Shown here one piece after another: positions 9,683-17,236 of a DNA stretch of 64,000 nt (positions are counted from its first letter, which is position 1; each line of letters opens with the position of its first letter). Below the pieces are notes generated by a model. That model was not told where the DNA came from, ran no database searches, and was given only the letters and a program-made list of their open reading frames with translations. Location of the stretch: assembly GCF_001045465.1 (NCBI RefSeq), contig NZ_LFND01000006.1, positions 467,899 through 531,898 on the forward strand. Reading direction: 5' to 3'. A program made the translations under genes and the position numbers. The DNA is from Chryseobacterium angstadtii (GTDB lineage Bacteria; Bacteroidota; Bacteroidia; Flavobacteriales; Weeksellaceae).

Positions 9683-9766
9683 TTATATTTTATCAAAAAA
9701 TTCAACGGATTTATAAAGAAGCCAGAACATCACTGCAAAAAGCAGGATCAAACCAAGAAGCATCAT
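9683..9766 (-). CDS. Putative 27-aa membrane microprotein upstream of kdpF
   Basis: The frame from ATG 9766 (a second ATG follows at once) encodes a single-helix peptide, MMLLGLILLFAVMFWLLYKS followed by VEFFDKI. It ends 4 nt before kdpF and its start overlaps the stop of the 35-aa frame upstream, a layout expected for translational coupling. Its shape (one helix, short charged tail) mirrors KdpF, so it may be a second small accessory subunit of the pump. I know no named family for it. Confidence 0.55.
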   Translation of the reverse strand: MMLLGLILLFAVMFWLLYKSVEFFDKI

Positions 9767-9870
9767 ATCATTATTATTAAGGTTAATAGAGTCAGCAGTA
9801 CATACGATACCAGCAGCAGGCTAAAACCTGCGTGCTCCCGTTTTTTGAACGTTTTCTTTGAAATTGTCAT
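9763..9870 (-). CDS. Putative 35-aa membrane microprotein, first frame of the kdp operon
   Basis: ATG at 9870 opens a 35-codon frame: a basic N-terminus (MTISKKTFKKREHAG), one hydrophobic helix (FSLLLVSYVLLTLLTLIIMI) and a TGA overlapping the ATG of the next microprotein. The positive-inside topology and overlap support real translation, but composition alone could mislead. If real, the operon encodes three successive single-helix peptides before kdpA. Confidence 0.45.
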   Translation of the reverse strand: MTISKKTFKKREHAGFSLLLVSYVLLTLLTLIIMI

Positions 9871-9899
9871 TTTTAAAATATTTTATTCGTGACATATAG

Positions 9900-9915
9900 G
9901 CCAAAAGAAAGTCCA
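9900..9915 (-). promoter_or_regulatory. Weak candidate sigma-54 (-24/-12) promoter of the kdp operon
   Basis: On the minus strand the sequence reads TGGACTTTCTTTTGGC, resembling the -24/-12 pattern TGGCAC-N5-TTGC, but the GG-to-GC spacing is 11 rather than 10. It lies 30 nt upstream of the first microprotein ATG and about 87 nt from the palindrome at 9991-10011, a suitable distance for an NtrC-type activator. The imperfect spacing keeps confidence low. Confidence 0.25.
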
Positions 9916-9990
9916 AATTCAAAATAAAACCAATAAGATACTGACAAACAACATATTAATACAAATAACTCAATCTTATAAAAACACGAA

Positions 9991-10030
9991 AGCCTATCAT
10001 TTTGATAGGCTGGTTTATTGAAATGATAGG
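9991..10030. promoter_or_regulatory. Palindrome plus extra half-site upstream of kdp; candidate activator site
   Basis: A perfect 9-bp inverted repeat, AGCCTATCA-ttt-TGATAGGCT, covers 9991-10011. The left arm extended (CCTATCATTT) recurs inverted at 10021-10030 as AAATGATAGG. Such tandem dyads about 100 nt upstream of a start are typical enhancer sites of sigma-54 activators, and one is encoded next door (10360-11685). The dyad is followed on the minus strand by a modest T run (TTCGTGTTTTTAT), so it could instead terminate the regulator gene 350 nt upstream. The rest of the 9871-10359 gap is AT-rich simple sequence and repeats. Confidence 0.45.
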
Positions 10031-10138
10031 GGTTAGATATTAGATATTAGATGTCAGACATCAGATTTCAGACATCAGACATCAGATTTTAGATTTTAGA
10101 TTTTAAATATATTGTATGTGAGGATTTTTTGTGGTAGT

Positions 10139-10163
10139 GGTGGCTTCGAGGACCTCAGCCACC
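10139..10163 (+). repeat. REP-like palindrome, copy 1
   Basis: GGTGGCT and AGCCACC arms flank TCGAGGACCTC. Inside the arms GAG pairs with CTC around the loop GAC, with TC bulged. It is one of eight copies in the window. Confidence 0.75.
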
Positions 10164-10231
10164 GGGGTATTTGTTGTTTATTTAATATTTCTGGATTTGT
10201 GGATGCTAAGTCTGTATTTGGTAGTTTATGG

Positions 10232-10311
10232 TCTTAAAAGATTAAAAGATTAAAAGATTAAAAGATTAAAACATTAAAACATTAAAACATTAAAACATTA
10301 AAATATTAAAC
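10232..10311. repeat. 8-bp tandem repeat (about 10 units)
   Basis: Four copies of GATTAAAA are followed by four of CATTAAAA, with one degenerate unit at each end (TCTTAAAA, TATTAAAC). The array lies in the spacer between the regulator gene and the kdp operon. Its length may vary by slippage. Confidence 0.85.
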
Positions 10312-10359
10312 CCTCGAAACACGCATCATGAAACCCGAAACATGCCCCCCGGAACATGC

Positions 10360-11685
10360 CTACCTCAACCCATATTCCTCCAACTTACGATACAGCGTCG
10401 CAATACCGATTTCCAGGAGTCTTGCAGCTTCGGCTTTATTTCCTTTTGTGTAATTCAGTACTTTTTGAATGTGTACTTTTTCCAGAGATCTTATGCTTAA
10501 AGAATCGCTTTCGGGAATGGCTTTATCTGAATAATGAGGTAGGCTTTCAACATCCAGTGTATTATTTTCCATTAAAATAAGGCTTCTTTCCACCGCGTTT
10601 CTGAGTTCCCGGATATTTCCTTTCCAGTCGTTTTTTTCCAGAGTTTTGTAATAGTCCGGGCTTACCTGCAAAGCGGATAGGTGTAATTTTCGGGAGAAAA
10701 TATCAATAAACCCTTTTGCCAAAATTTTCAGGTCTTCTTTTCTCTCTCTGAGTGGCGGAAGATGGATCTCAAAAACATTCAGGCGGAAATAAAGGTCTTC
10801 CCGGAAATGTCCCTGCTTTATTTCATCTTCCAGATCTCTGTTGGTGGCCGCAATCAGCCTGAAATCTGATCTGGAAACTTTTGTTTCACCCATTTTGATA
10901 AATTCTCCGGTTTCCAGAACACGAAGCAGTTTGGCCTGCAGCTCTATTGGCATCTCTCCTATTTCGTCTAAAAATAAGGTTCCTCCGTTGGCTTCTTCAA
11001 TCAGTCCTTTTTTATCTTTTACAGCACCCGTAAAAGCGCCTTGCTTATGACCGAAAAGTTCGCTTTCCAGTATTTCTTTACTGAATGCGGAACAGTTGAT
11101 GGCTACAAAATTATTTTTATTTCTTTCGCTTCCGTCGTGGATTGCGTTGGCAAAAACTTCTTTTCCGGTTCCGGTTTCTCCTGTCAGAAGAACTGCAGCA
11201 TCCGTTAAAGCTACTTTTTCGGCCAGCTTTTTAGACTGAAGAATCAATGGAGAAGTTCCGATGATCTGTCCGAATCCTTTTGTGACAGCCGTTTTTTGAA
11301 CAATTTTAGACCGGTTGTCTTTTACTTTTTCCAGTGCTTTGTATACCAGCGGAATAATCTTCTCGTTGTCGTCTCCTTTCACCAGATAATCATAGGCTCC
11401 ATTTTTCATAGCCTGCACCGCATCGGTAATATTTCCGAAAGCGGTCATGAGGATAATTTCAAGATGCGGATATTTGCTTTTGACAGAGCGTACCAGTTCT
11501 ACCCCGAAAGCATCAGGAAGACGGACGTCACATAAAACAACATCAAATTCATACTGCTCCAGCATTGTCATTGCAGACCGTGCTGTAGAAGCTTCTTTGA
11601 CATTAAAATTTTCTTGGGTAAGGATCATTCCCAGTAATTTCAGGAGCTTGATCTCATCATCAATGATCAGAATGTTTCCGGACAT
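10360..11685 (-). CDS. Sigma-54-dependent response regulator (NtrC family), likely regulator of kdp
   Basis: ATG at 11685 gives 441 residues; the longer frame from 11736 adds an unrelated leader. The receiver is complete: acidic pocket IDDE, phospho-acceptor Asp in VVLCDVRLP, Thr in LMTAFG and Lys in YLVKG. The AAA+ domain has Walker A GETGTGKE, the sigma-54 contact loop GAFTGA and Walker B GGTLFLDEIGEMP. A Fis-type helix-turn-helix ends the protein (KAEAARLLEIGIATLYRKLE). E. coli kdp uses the OmpR-family KdpE instead; no KdpE is present here, so this protein probably takes that place with the kinase at 850-2565. Confidence 0.9.
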   Translation of the reverse strand: MSGNILIIDDEIKLLKLLGMILTQENFNVKEASTARSAMTMLEQYEFDVVLCDVRLPDAFGVELVRSVKSKYPHLEIILMTAFGNITDAVQAMKNGAYDYLVKGDDNEKIIPLVYKALEKVKDNRSKIVQKTAVTKGFGQIIGTSPLILQSKKLAEKVALTDAAVLLTGETGTGKEVFANAIHDGSERNKNNFVAINCSAFSKEILESELFGHKQGAFTGAVKDKKGLIEEANGGTLFLDEIGEMPIELQAKLLRVLETGEFIKMGETKVSRSDFRLIAATNRDLEDEIKQGHFREDLYFRLNVFEIHLPPLRERKEDLKILAKGFIDIFSRKLHLSALQVSPDYYKTLEKNDWKGNIRELRNAVERSLILMENNTLDVESLPHYSDKAIPESDSLSIRSLEKVHIQKVLNYTKGNKAEAARLLEIGIATLYRKLEEYGLR

Positions 11686-12073
11686 AGTGGTTGTTTTTGG
11701 AAAACGTACTGCAAACTTATTGAATTTTTTGAGCAAATGAGTCGTGGGATCAGGAAAATTAGTATTTGTTTTGAGTAAAAGGCGAAAAGATAAATTTGCT
11801 TATTTGTTTTTTTTGTTGCTTGTTGCTTGTTATCTGATCCTTGTTGCTATTATTATATTTAAAAGTTTGTATTTTATTTCCTTCCCTTCAACTTCTTCGC
11901 ATTTTTCGCTTCTTTGCTTTCTTTGCTTTTTAGCCTTTTTACTTTTTCACTTCCCTATAAAACATCTCCAATGAAAGTTATAGACGCAATAGTAACAAAA
12001 ACCCGCCACTTTCTTCCCCGATTCCTTACATTTGTAATGCATTCGGATCTAAAAGAATGGAATGAGTTAGCTT
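11686..12073. other. Intergenic spacer, mostly featureless
   Basis: This 388-nt spacer between divergent genes is AT-rich with long T runs. Apart from a -7 box at 12027-12034 I see no hairpin, repeat or credible gene; the frame at 11744-11974 is low-complexity Phe/Leu sequence. Confidence 0.6.
12027..12034 (+). promoter_or_regulatory. Candidate -7 box for the M16 peptidase gene
   Basis: TACATTTG matches the Bacteroidota -7 consensus TAnnTTTG and lies 39 nt before the ATG. No clear -33 TTG is seen at the usual spacing. Confidence 0.45.
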
Positions 12074-14941
12074 ATGATTGACAAAAGATACAGAGAAACG
12101 GTTCATACAGATAAAAACAACTACGAATATATTACGGTAACCCAAGATGAAAACAAGGTAAGAATCTATACGCTGAAGAATGGTTTAAAGGTTTTCCTGG
12201 CCCAGAATTTTGATGCTCCAAGAATACAGACTTATATTCCCGTAAGAACGGGAAGCAATAATGATCCTTCTGATAATACGGGACTTGCGCATTATCTGGA
12301 ACATATGATGTTTAAAGGAACATCGAAGATCGGAACGCAGAACTGGGAAAAGGAAAAGGAACTTCTTGAACAAATTTCATCGCTGTATGAGGAGCATAAA
12401 GCAGAGCAGGATCCTGAAAAGAAAAAGACGATTTATAAAAAGATTGATGAAGTATCTCAGGAGGCCAGTCAATATGCCATAGCCAATGAATATGACAAGG
12501 CAATCTCTTCTCTGGGAGCCAGCGGAACCAATGCCCATACCTGGTTTGATGAAACGGTTTACAAAAATAACATTCCGAATAATGAGCTTGAAAAATGGCT
12601 TAAAATAGAGAAGGAAAGGTTTTCGGAAATTGTACTCCGACTTTTCCATACGGAGCTGGAATCGGTATATGAGGAGTTCAACAGAGCTCAGGATAACGAT
12701 TCAAGACTTGTGAATTATGAGCTGATGGATGCCCTGTTTCCTACCCATCCCAATGGTCAGCAAACGACGATAGGAAAACCCGAGCATCTGAAAAACCCTT
12801 CCATGAAGGCTATCCATAAATATTTTGACGAGTATTACGTTCCGAATAATTATGCTATGGTTTTAGTCGGAGATCTTGATTTTGAAGAAACAATTCAGCT
12901 TGTGAATCAATATTTCGGAGCGATTCCTTACAGAGAACTTCCGAAAAAAACACCGGTCATAGAACAGCCTTTAACCGAAATTGTAAAAAGAACGGTAAAA
13001 AGCCCTACAACTCCGAGAGTTCAGCTGGCATGGAGAACTGACAACTACGGTACAAGAGAAGCTATGCTGGCCGATATTACAGCTAATATTTTAAGCAACA
13101 GAGGCGAGGCCGGACTTCTTGATCTTAACATCAATCAGACTCAAAGAATGCTTTGGGCACAGGCCTTTTCTGTCGGTTTAAAACAATACGGATATTTTTC
13201 CATTGTAGCTGTTCCTAAGGAAACTCAGACGCTGGAAGAGGCTACCAATATGGTTCTGGAGCAACTGGAACTGATAAAAAAAGGAGATTTTCCGGACTGG
13301 ATGCTTCCTGCCATCATCAGCGATTTCAGACTTCAACGTTTGAAAGGTCTTGAAACAGCAGACGGACTGGCGACCAATCTTTATGACACTTATATCAAAG
13401 GAAGATCATGGGAACAGGAGCTGAATGAACTGGATGAATATCAAAATTTCACCAAAGAAGATGTGATAGACTTCGCCCGTACTTTTTTTAAAAATAATTA
13501 CGTTGAAATTGATAAGGAAAAAGGGATCAATGATCAATTGGTGAGAGTTGAAAATCCGGGAATTACGCCTATCAAAATCAATCGTGATGCACAATCTGAC
13601 TTTTTAAAGGAAATTGTTGCAGAAAAAACGGAAGATATCAAACCGGAATTCATTGATTATGAAAAGGAAATTGTAAAAGATACCATCAAGGATAAGAAGC
13701 TGAATTTTGTCAGAAATAAATACAACGACATTGCCCAGGTTCATTTTATTTTCCCTTTCGGAAGTGATCACGACAGGGATCTTGGAATTTCCACACAATT
13801 ATTGCAGTATCTCGGAACTGAAGATCTTTCCCCTGAAGATTTAAAAAAGGAATTCTTTAAAATCGGGGTCAGCAATGATTTTAAAACCACCAATGATCAG
13901 CTTCTGATCTCCCTGAGTGGACTGGAGGAAAATATAGAGAAAGGTATTGCTCTTCTGCAACACTGGATGTATGATGTAAAGCCGGATCAGGATATTTACG
14001 GACAATTTGTGGAGACTGTTTTAGAAAACCGTCAGGCTACCAAAAAGGATAAAAACCGGATTATGACCGCCCTTACCAATTACACCAAACTGGGCAGTTT
14101 CTCCCGTTACACGGATATTATTTCGAAAGAGGAACTGGAAAGCAGCCGTTCCGAAGTATTTACAGATAGAATGAAAAAGCTTTTCAAATATCCTTATCAG
14201 ATATTTTTCTACGGAAAAGATCTTGAAACCTTTAAAAAGTACATCGGAAATTATATAGAAAACGAAAGTTTTTCAATTCCCGAGCCTAAACAATATCCTG
14301 AGCCTGAAACCAACGGAAATGTCTATTTCACAGGGTATGACATGGTGCAGATGGAGATGAGCAAAGTAGGAAGAGGTCATCAGGTGGATATCTTAAACTT
14401 CGGAAAAATCAATGTTTTCAATGAGTATTTCGGAAGAGGACTTTCATCTATTGTTTTTCAGGAGATCCGTGAAAGTAAAAGTCTGGCGTATTCTGCTTAT
14501 GTTTCTTACGCTGCCAATTCTGAACTGGGCCATCCCGATTACATCACAACTTATATCGGAACCCAGCCGGATAAACTTCAGACTGCGGTAAGTACGATGA
14601 GTGAACTTATGAGTGAACTTCCTGAGGTTCCCATCCAGTTTGAAAATGCCAAGAATGCAGCTCTGAAGCAGATAGCCTCTACCAGAATTACCCGGAATAA
14701 TATTTTCTTCAATACCTTGCGTCTGCAAAAGCTCGGAGTCTATCATGATTTCAGAAAGGATATTTACGGGCAAATTGAAGATCTGAAATTTGAAGATCTG
14801 AAGAAATTCTATCAAACAGAAATCCAGCCGATACACTTTAACACAGCGATTATTGGCAAGAAAGAGAATCTGGATATGGATGCAGTGAACCACATGGGAA
14901 CTTTTAAAGAATTAACGCTGAAAGAGATTTTCGGACATTAA
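12074..14941 (+). CDS. M16 family zinc metallopeptidase (pitrilysin/insulinase type)
   Basis: The 955-residue protein has the inverted zinc motif HYLEH (His73, Glu76, His77) in GLAHYLEHMMFKG. A downstream acidic helix LESVYEEF (about 195-202) probably supplies the third ligand. Length and the four-domain layout, with a C-terminal half carrying REXKSLAYS-like sequence, fit the large single-chain M16A enzymes that degrade peptides in a closed chamber. I see no signal peptide, so the product as called would be cytoplasmic, which is unusual among Bacteroidota M16 enzymes. It is transcribed alone and followed by a terminator. Confidence 0.9.
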   Translation: MIDKRYRETVHTDKNNYEYITVTQDENKVRIYTLKNGLKVFLAQNFDAPRIQTYIPVRTGSNNDPSDNTGLAHYLEHMMFKGTSKIGTQNWEKEKELLEQISSLYEEHKAEQDPEKKKTIYKKIDEVSQEASQYAIANEYDKAISSLGASGTNAHTWFDETVYKNNIPNNELEKWLKIEKERFSEIVLRLFHTELESVYEEFNRAQDNDSRLVNYELMDALFPTHPNGQQTTIGKPEHLKNPSMKAIHKYFDEYYVPNNYAMVLVGDLDFEETIQLVNQYFGAIPYRELPKKTPVIEQPLTEIVKRTVKSPTTPRVQLAWRTDNYGTREAMLADITANILSNRGEAGLLDLNINQTQRMLWAQAFSVGLKQYGYFSIVAVPKETQTLEEATNMVLEQLELIKKGDFPDWMLPAIISDFRLQRLKGLETADGLATNLYDTYIKGRSWEQELNELDEYQNFTKEDVIDFARTFFKNNYVEIDKEKGINDQLVRVENPGITPIKINRDAQSDFLKEIVAEKTEDIKPEFIDYEKEIVKDTIKDKKLNFVRNKYNDIAQVHFIFPFGSDHDRDLGISTQLLQYLGTEDLSPEDLKKEFFKIGVSNDFKTTNDQLLISLSGLEENIEKGIALLQHWMYDVKPDQDIYGQFVETVLENRQATKKDKNRIMTALTNYTKLGSFSRYTDIISKEELESSRSEVFTDRMKKLFKYPYQIFFYGKDLETFKKYIGNYIENESFSIPEPKQYPEPETNGNVYFTGYDMVQMEMSKVGRGHQVDILNFGKINVFNEYFGRGLSSIVFQEIRESKSLAYSAYVSYAANSELGHPDYITTYIGTQPDKLQTAVSTMSELMSELPEVPIQFENAKNAALKQIASTRITRNNIFFNTLRLQKLGVYHDFRKDIYGQIEDLKFEDLKKFYQTEIQPIHFNTAIIGKKENLDMDAVNHMGTFKELTLKEIFGH

Positions 14942-14948
14942 AAATAGA

Positions 14949-14980
14949 AACCGCTTCTGTAATAGAGGCGGTTTTTTTTA
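14949..14980 (+). terminator. Rho-independent terminator of the M16 gene
   Basis: AACCGCTTCT pairs with AGAGGCGGTT around GTAAT and is followed by a run of T, directly after the stop codon. Confidence 0.9.
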
Positions 14981-15000
14981 TTTGGTTTTATTGGTGGGCA

Positions 15001-15025
15001 TGTGGCTTCGAGAGCCTCAGCCACC
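15001..15025 (+). repeat. REP-like palindrome, copy 2
   Basis: Same arms and GAG-AGC-CTC core as the other copies, with the first G changed to T. Confidence 0.7.
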
Positions 15026-15089
15026 AGAATTTCGCACCCCGTACTTCGAATCTCGCATCTCCGGACCCCGAAACTCTAAAATCTAAAAT

Positions 15090-16169
15090 CTACGTCATCA
15101 TACAATCTCCGTCTCCGTCCTGATATTCCGGATCAAATCCTGGCGGAAGATTTTGTATCAGGCGGGTTTGAAAGAGGTATCTTCGTTCAAAATCCCGTTC
15201 ATAGATCTTTGGAAATGTTTTAGATTTTGCCAGTTCTTTATTTAAATCTTTCTGATAACTGGTCAAAGCTTTTACTTTATTTTTAACAATAAAATAGCTC
15301 AAAAAATCGGCAAAGTGATCCAGGCCGGTCTCACAAAACAGGTATGGAATTTTAAGATACCCATCTCTTAAAAGCAACAGAGAGCAGGCTGTGAGGGTAT
15401 TATTGTGATCATAAATCTTTACCCAGAAATATTTGAAAATTTGAGCATAGCTTGAGAAAAGATACTGATCTTCTTTTCCTTTATTTTCAAGTACCCAGGG
15501 ATTTTTTATGAAGACATTAATTTCTTCCGCGTTGCGTCTGCTTTTGAATTTTGAAATAAAAACAGAGCTCTCCGGATCAATCTGGTCCAGGATTTCGAAT
15601 CTGAATTCAGTTTTTTTGGCTGTGATGTTTTTTAAAGAAATCAGAGAGTTCGCTACCATATCTCCTATTTTGAAAAGAGGAGTCAGTGCTTTTGTTTCCG
15701 GCTTTTTCTCAGGAATCATTTTAGAGGCATCTGTCCTGAAATAATACCGTTTTCCCTGTTTGGGATAGGCATAATCGAAAACGCCAAGCATATTATAAAG
15801 GGCTTCAGCTTCTTTGGTAAATTCTGTTGCTACAATATTTCCATCAAATTCATCAAATGCTTTATTCAAGAGTTTTTTTGCAATTCTTTTCCCCCGGAAT
15901 GCCTCACTCACATACAGTGTACTCAGCCATGCGTAACGGAATATTTCTCCATTGATGAAAAAATTATCAGGCAGACATCCCACATATCCGGCCAGTTTTC
16001 CTTCATAAAAAGCAAGGATGAGAAGCACCTGATCATCTGAAGCTTTCAGGTTCTTGATTTGGGATTTTGCCCTGTGTTCTGAAATAGGAAGAAAGTCAAA
16101 GCCTTCAAAGCCTCCTGACGAGATGAAATCTTCAAGTTGTTTTTTATTAAATGTCTTCAGCTCTGTCAT
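15090..16169 (-). CDS. GNAT family N-acetyltransferase (359 aa)
   Basis: The N-terminal ~150 residues form a GNAT domain: a strand GKLAGYVGCL, the AcCoA-binding turn YVSEAFRGKRIAKKLL and a final aromatic strand. The C-terminal ~200 residues are of unknown fold and contain a second acyltransferase-like stretch (ACSLLLLRDGYLKIPYLFCE), so the protein may hold two tandem GNAT folds. Its ATG overlaps the stop of the deacetylase gene by 4 nt, so the two are translated together. Together they may modify a cell-surface sugar, but the substrate cannot be read from the sequence. Confidence 0.75.
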   Translation of the reverse strand: MTELKTFNKKQLEDFISSGGFEGFDFLPISEHRAKSQIKNLKASDDQVLLILAFYEGKLAGYVGCLPDNFFINGEIFRYAWLSTLYVSEAFRGKRIAKKLLNKAFDEFDGNIVATEFTKEAEALYNMLGVFDYAYPKQGKRYYFRTDASKMIPEKKPETKALTPLFKIGDMVANSLISLKNITAKKTEFRFEILDQIDPESSVFISKFKSRRNAEEINVFIKNPWVLENKGKEDQYLFSSYAQIFKYFWVKIYDHNNTLTACSLLLLRDGYLKIPYLFCETGLDHFADFLSYFIVKNKVKALTSYQKDLNKELAKSKTFPKIYERDFERRYLFQTRLIQNLPPGFDPEYQDGDGDCMMT

Positions 16170-17167
16170 CTTCTCACTATTTTATTTTTGTGTATTATCT
16201 TTTTCATTCTGAAATAGGCCATTTCCCTTTTCAATATTTTTTCTCCGCTTTCTCCCATTTCCATTGGAATTCTCTGGAAATTTTTCTCAACGCTGTCGAG
16301 TTTTATTCCGGCACATCCAAAGCTGTAAAGAATGTCTTCATTTTTAAACAGTTCATCAAAAAAAGCTTTCTTCACTCCGAAATCGGTGAACGGAAACGCA
16401 AAGGTTTCATGTAAGAATCCATTTTCTTTGAGATAGTTGAAAGTCTGGTCTGTTGTTTTCATCTGATCTTCCAGAGACAAATCTCCATATTTAGGATGAT
16501 CCCAGCTGTGAGCAGCAATTCCATAACCTTTTTCGGTCAGTGTTTTTAATTCTTCAGTACTGAGATAAGGTTTGTACTCTTTTGAAAATGCTTTATAATC
16601 CACATCAAGCTTTTCGGCAAGAATTTCCAGAACCTCTTTTTCCTGATAACTGATGTTTAAAATTTTATTTATTAAAAACTCTTTATCTGCTTTATTTTCA
16701 AGTGACAAAAGGCTGTAAACTTCATGATTTATAATATGTATTTTCTTAATTCTATCAATCAGCAGGCTTGCCTTACATCTGAACATCATATCTCTGTTAT
16801 CAATAAAGGCCGGATTTATAAAATTACAGGCATAAATTCCTTTCCGCTCCAGAACAGGAACCGCGACTTCATAAAATTCTCTGAAACCATCATCAAAAGT
16901 AAGCAGTGCAATCTTTTTCCGGGGCCTAAAATTCCCCTGGACAAAATCTTTAAATTCCGACCAGCTGACCAACTGGAAGTGTCTGGAAAAACAGTCTAAA
17001 TCTTCTTCAAACTGCTTTGTATTTTTATAGTTGATAACGTGCTTGATATGGGGCAGATCGTCATCGGAAACACAATGATAAAGGGGTAAGCAGTAGTTCA
17101 ACGGAAAAGAATCCCCGATATTTTTGTTTTCAAAAGCGGCCAGTAAATTGATGATCTTTTCTTTCAT
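16166..17167 (-). CDS. Polysaccharide deacetylase family protein (NodB fold)
   Basis: The 333-residue protein carries the NodB motifs: the metal-binding TFDDGF with a possible catalytic Asp, and the HSWDHP pair of His ligands. A typical barrel framework surrounds them (ALLTFDDG, YACNFINP, AAHSWDHPKYGDLS). These enzymes remove N- or O-acetyl groups from cell-wall or capsule sugars with a divalent metal. No signal peptide or membrane helix is obvious, so it may act on cytoplasmic or lipid-linked precursors. It is the first gene of a two-gene operon with the GNAT protein. Confidence 0.85.
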   Translation of the reverse strand: MKEKIINLLAAFENKNIGDSFPLNYCLPLYHCVSDDDLPHIKHVINYKNTKQFEEDLDCFSRHFQLVSWSEFKDFVQGNFRPRKKIALLTFDDGFREFYEVAVPVLERKGIYACNFINPAFIDNRDMMFRCKASLLIDRIKKIHIINHEVYSLLSLENKADKEFLINKILNISYQEKEVLEILAEKLDVDYKAFSKEYKPYLSTEELKTLTEKGYGIAAHSWDHPKYGDLSLEDQMKTTDQTFNYLKENGFLHETFAFPFTDFGVKKAFFDELFKNEDILYSFGCAGIKLDSVEKNFQRIPMEMGESGEKILKREMAYFRMKKIIHKNKIVRR

Positions 17168-17176
17168 CTCTGTTAA

Positions 17177-17216
17177 ATAAAAAGAATCTATTCAAATGGT
17201 ATTTAAATAGATTCTT
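17177..17216 (-). terminator. Rho-independent terminator of the S46 peptidase gene
   Basis: AAGAATCTATT and AATAGATTCTT form an 11-bp stem 20 nt beyond the peptidase stop; a T-rich tail follows on the minus strand. Confidence 0.75.
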
Positions 17217-17236
17217 AAAGGTATTACTTTTATGGA

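Noticed and set aside
9991..10011. Simple terminator of the sigma-54 regulator gene
   Set aside because: It is ~350 nt past the stop and has an added half-site nearby; a regulatory site fits better, though termination is not excluded.
10232..10311. CRISPR-like array
   Set aside because: The unit is 8 bp with no spacers; it is a simple tandem repeat.
11744..11974. 76-codon frame upstream of the M16 gene
   Set aside because: Low-complexity Phe/Leu/Ser sequence from T-rich DNA with no homology or start site support.
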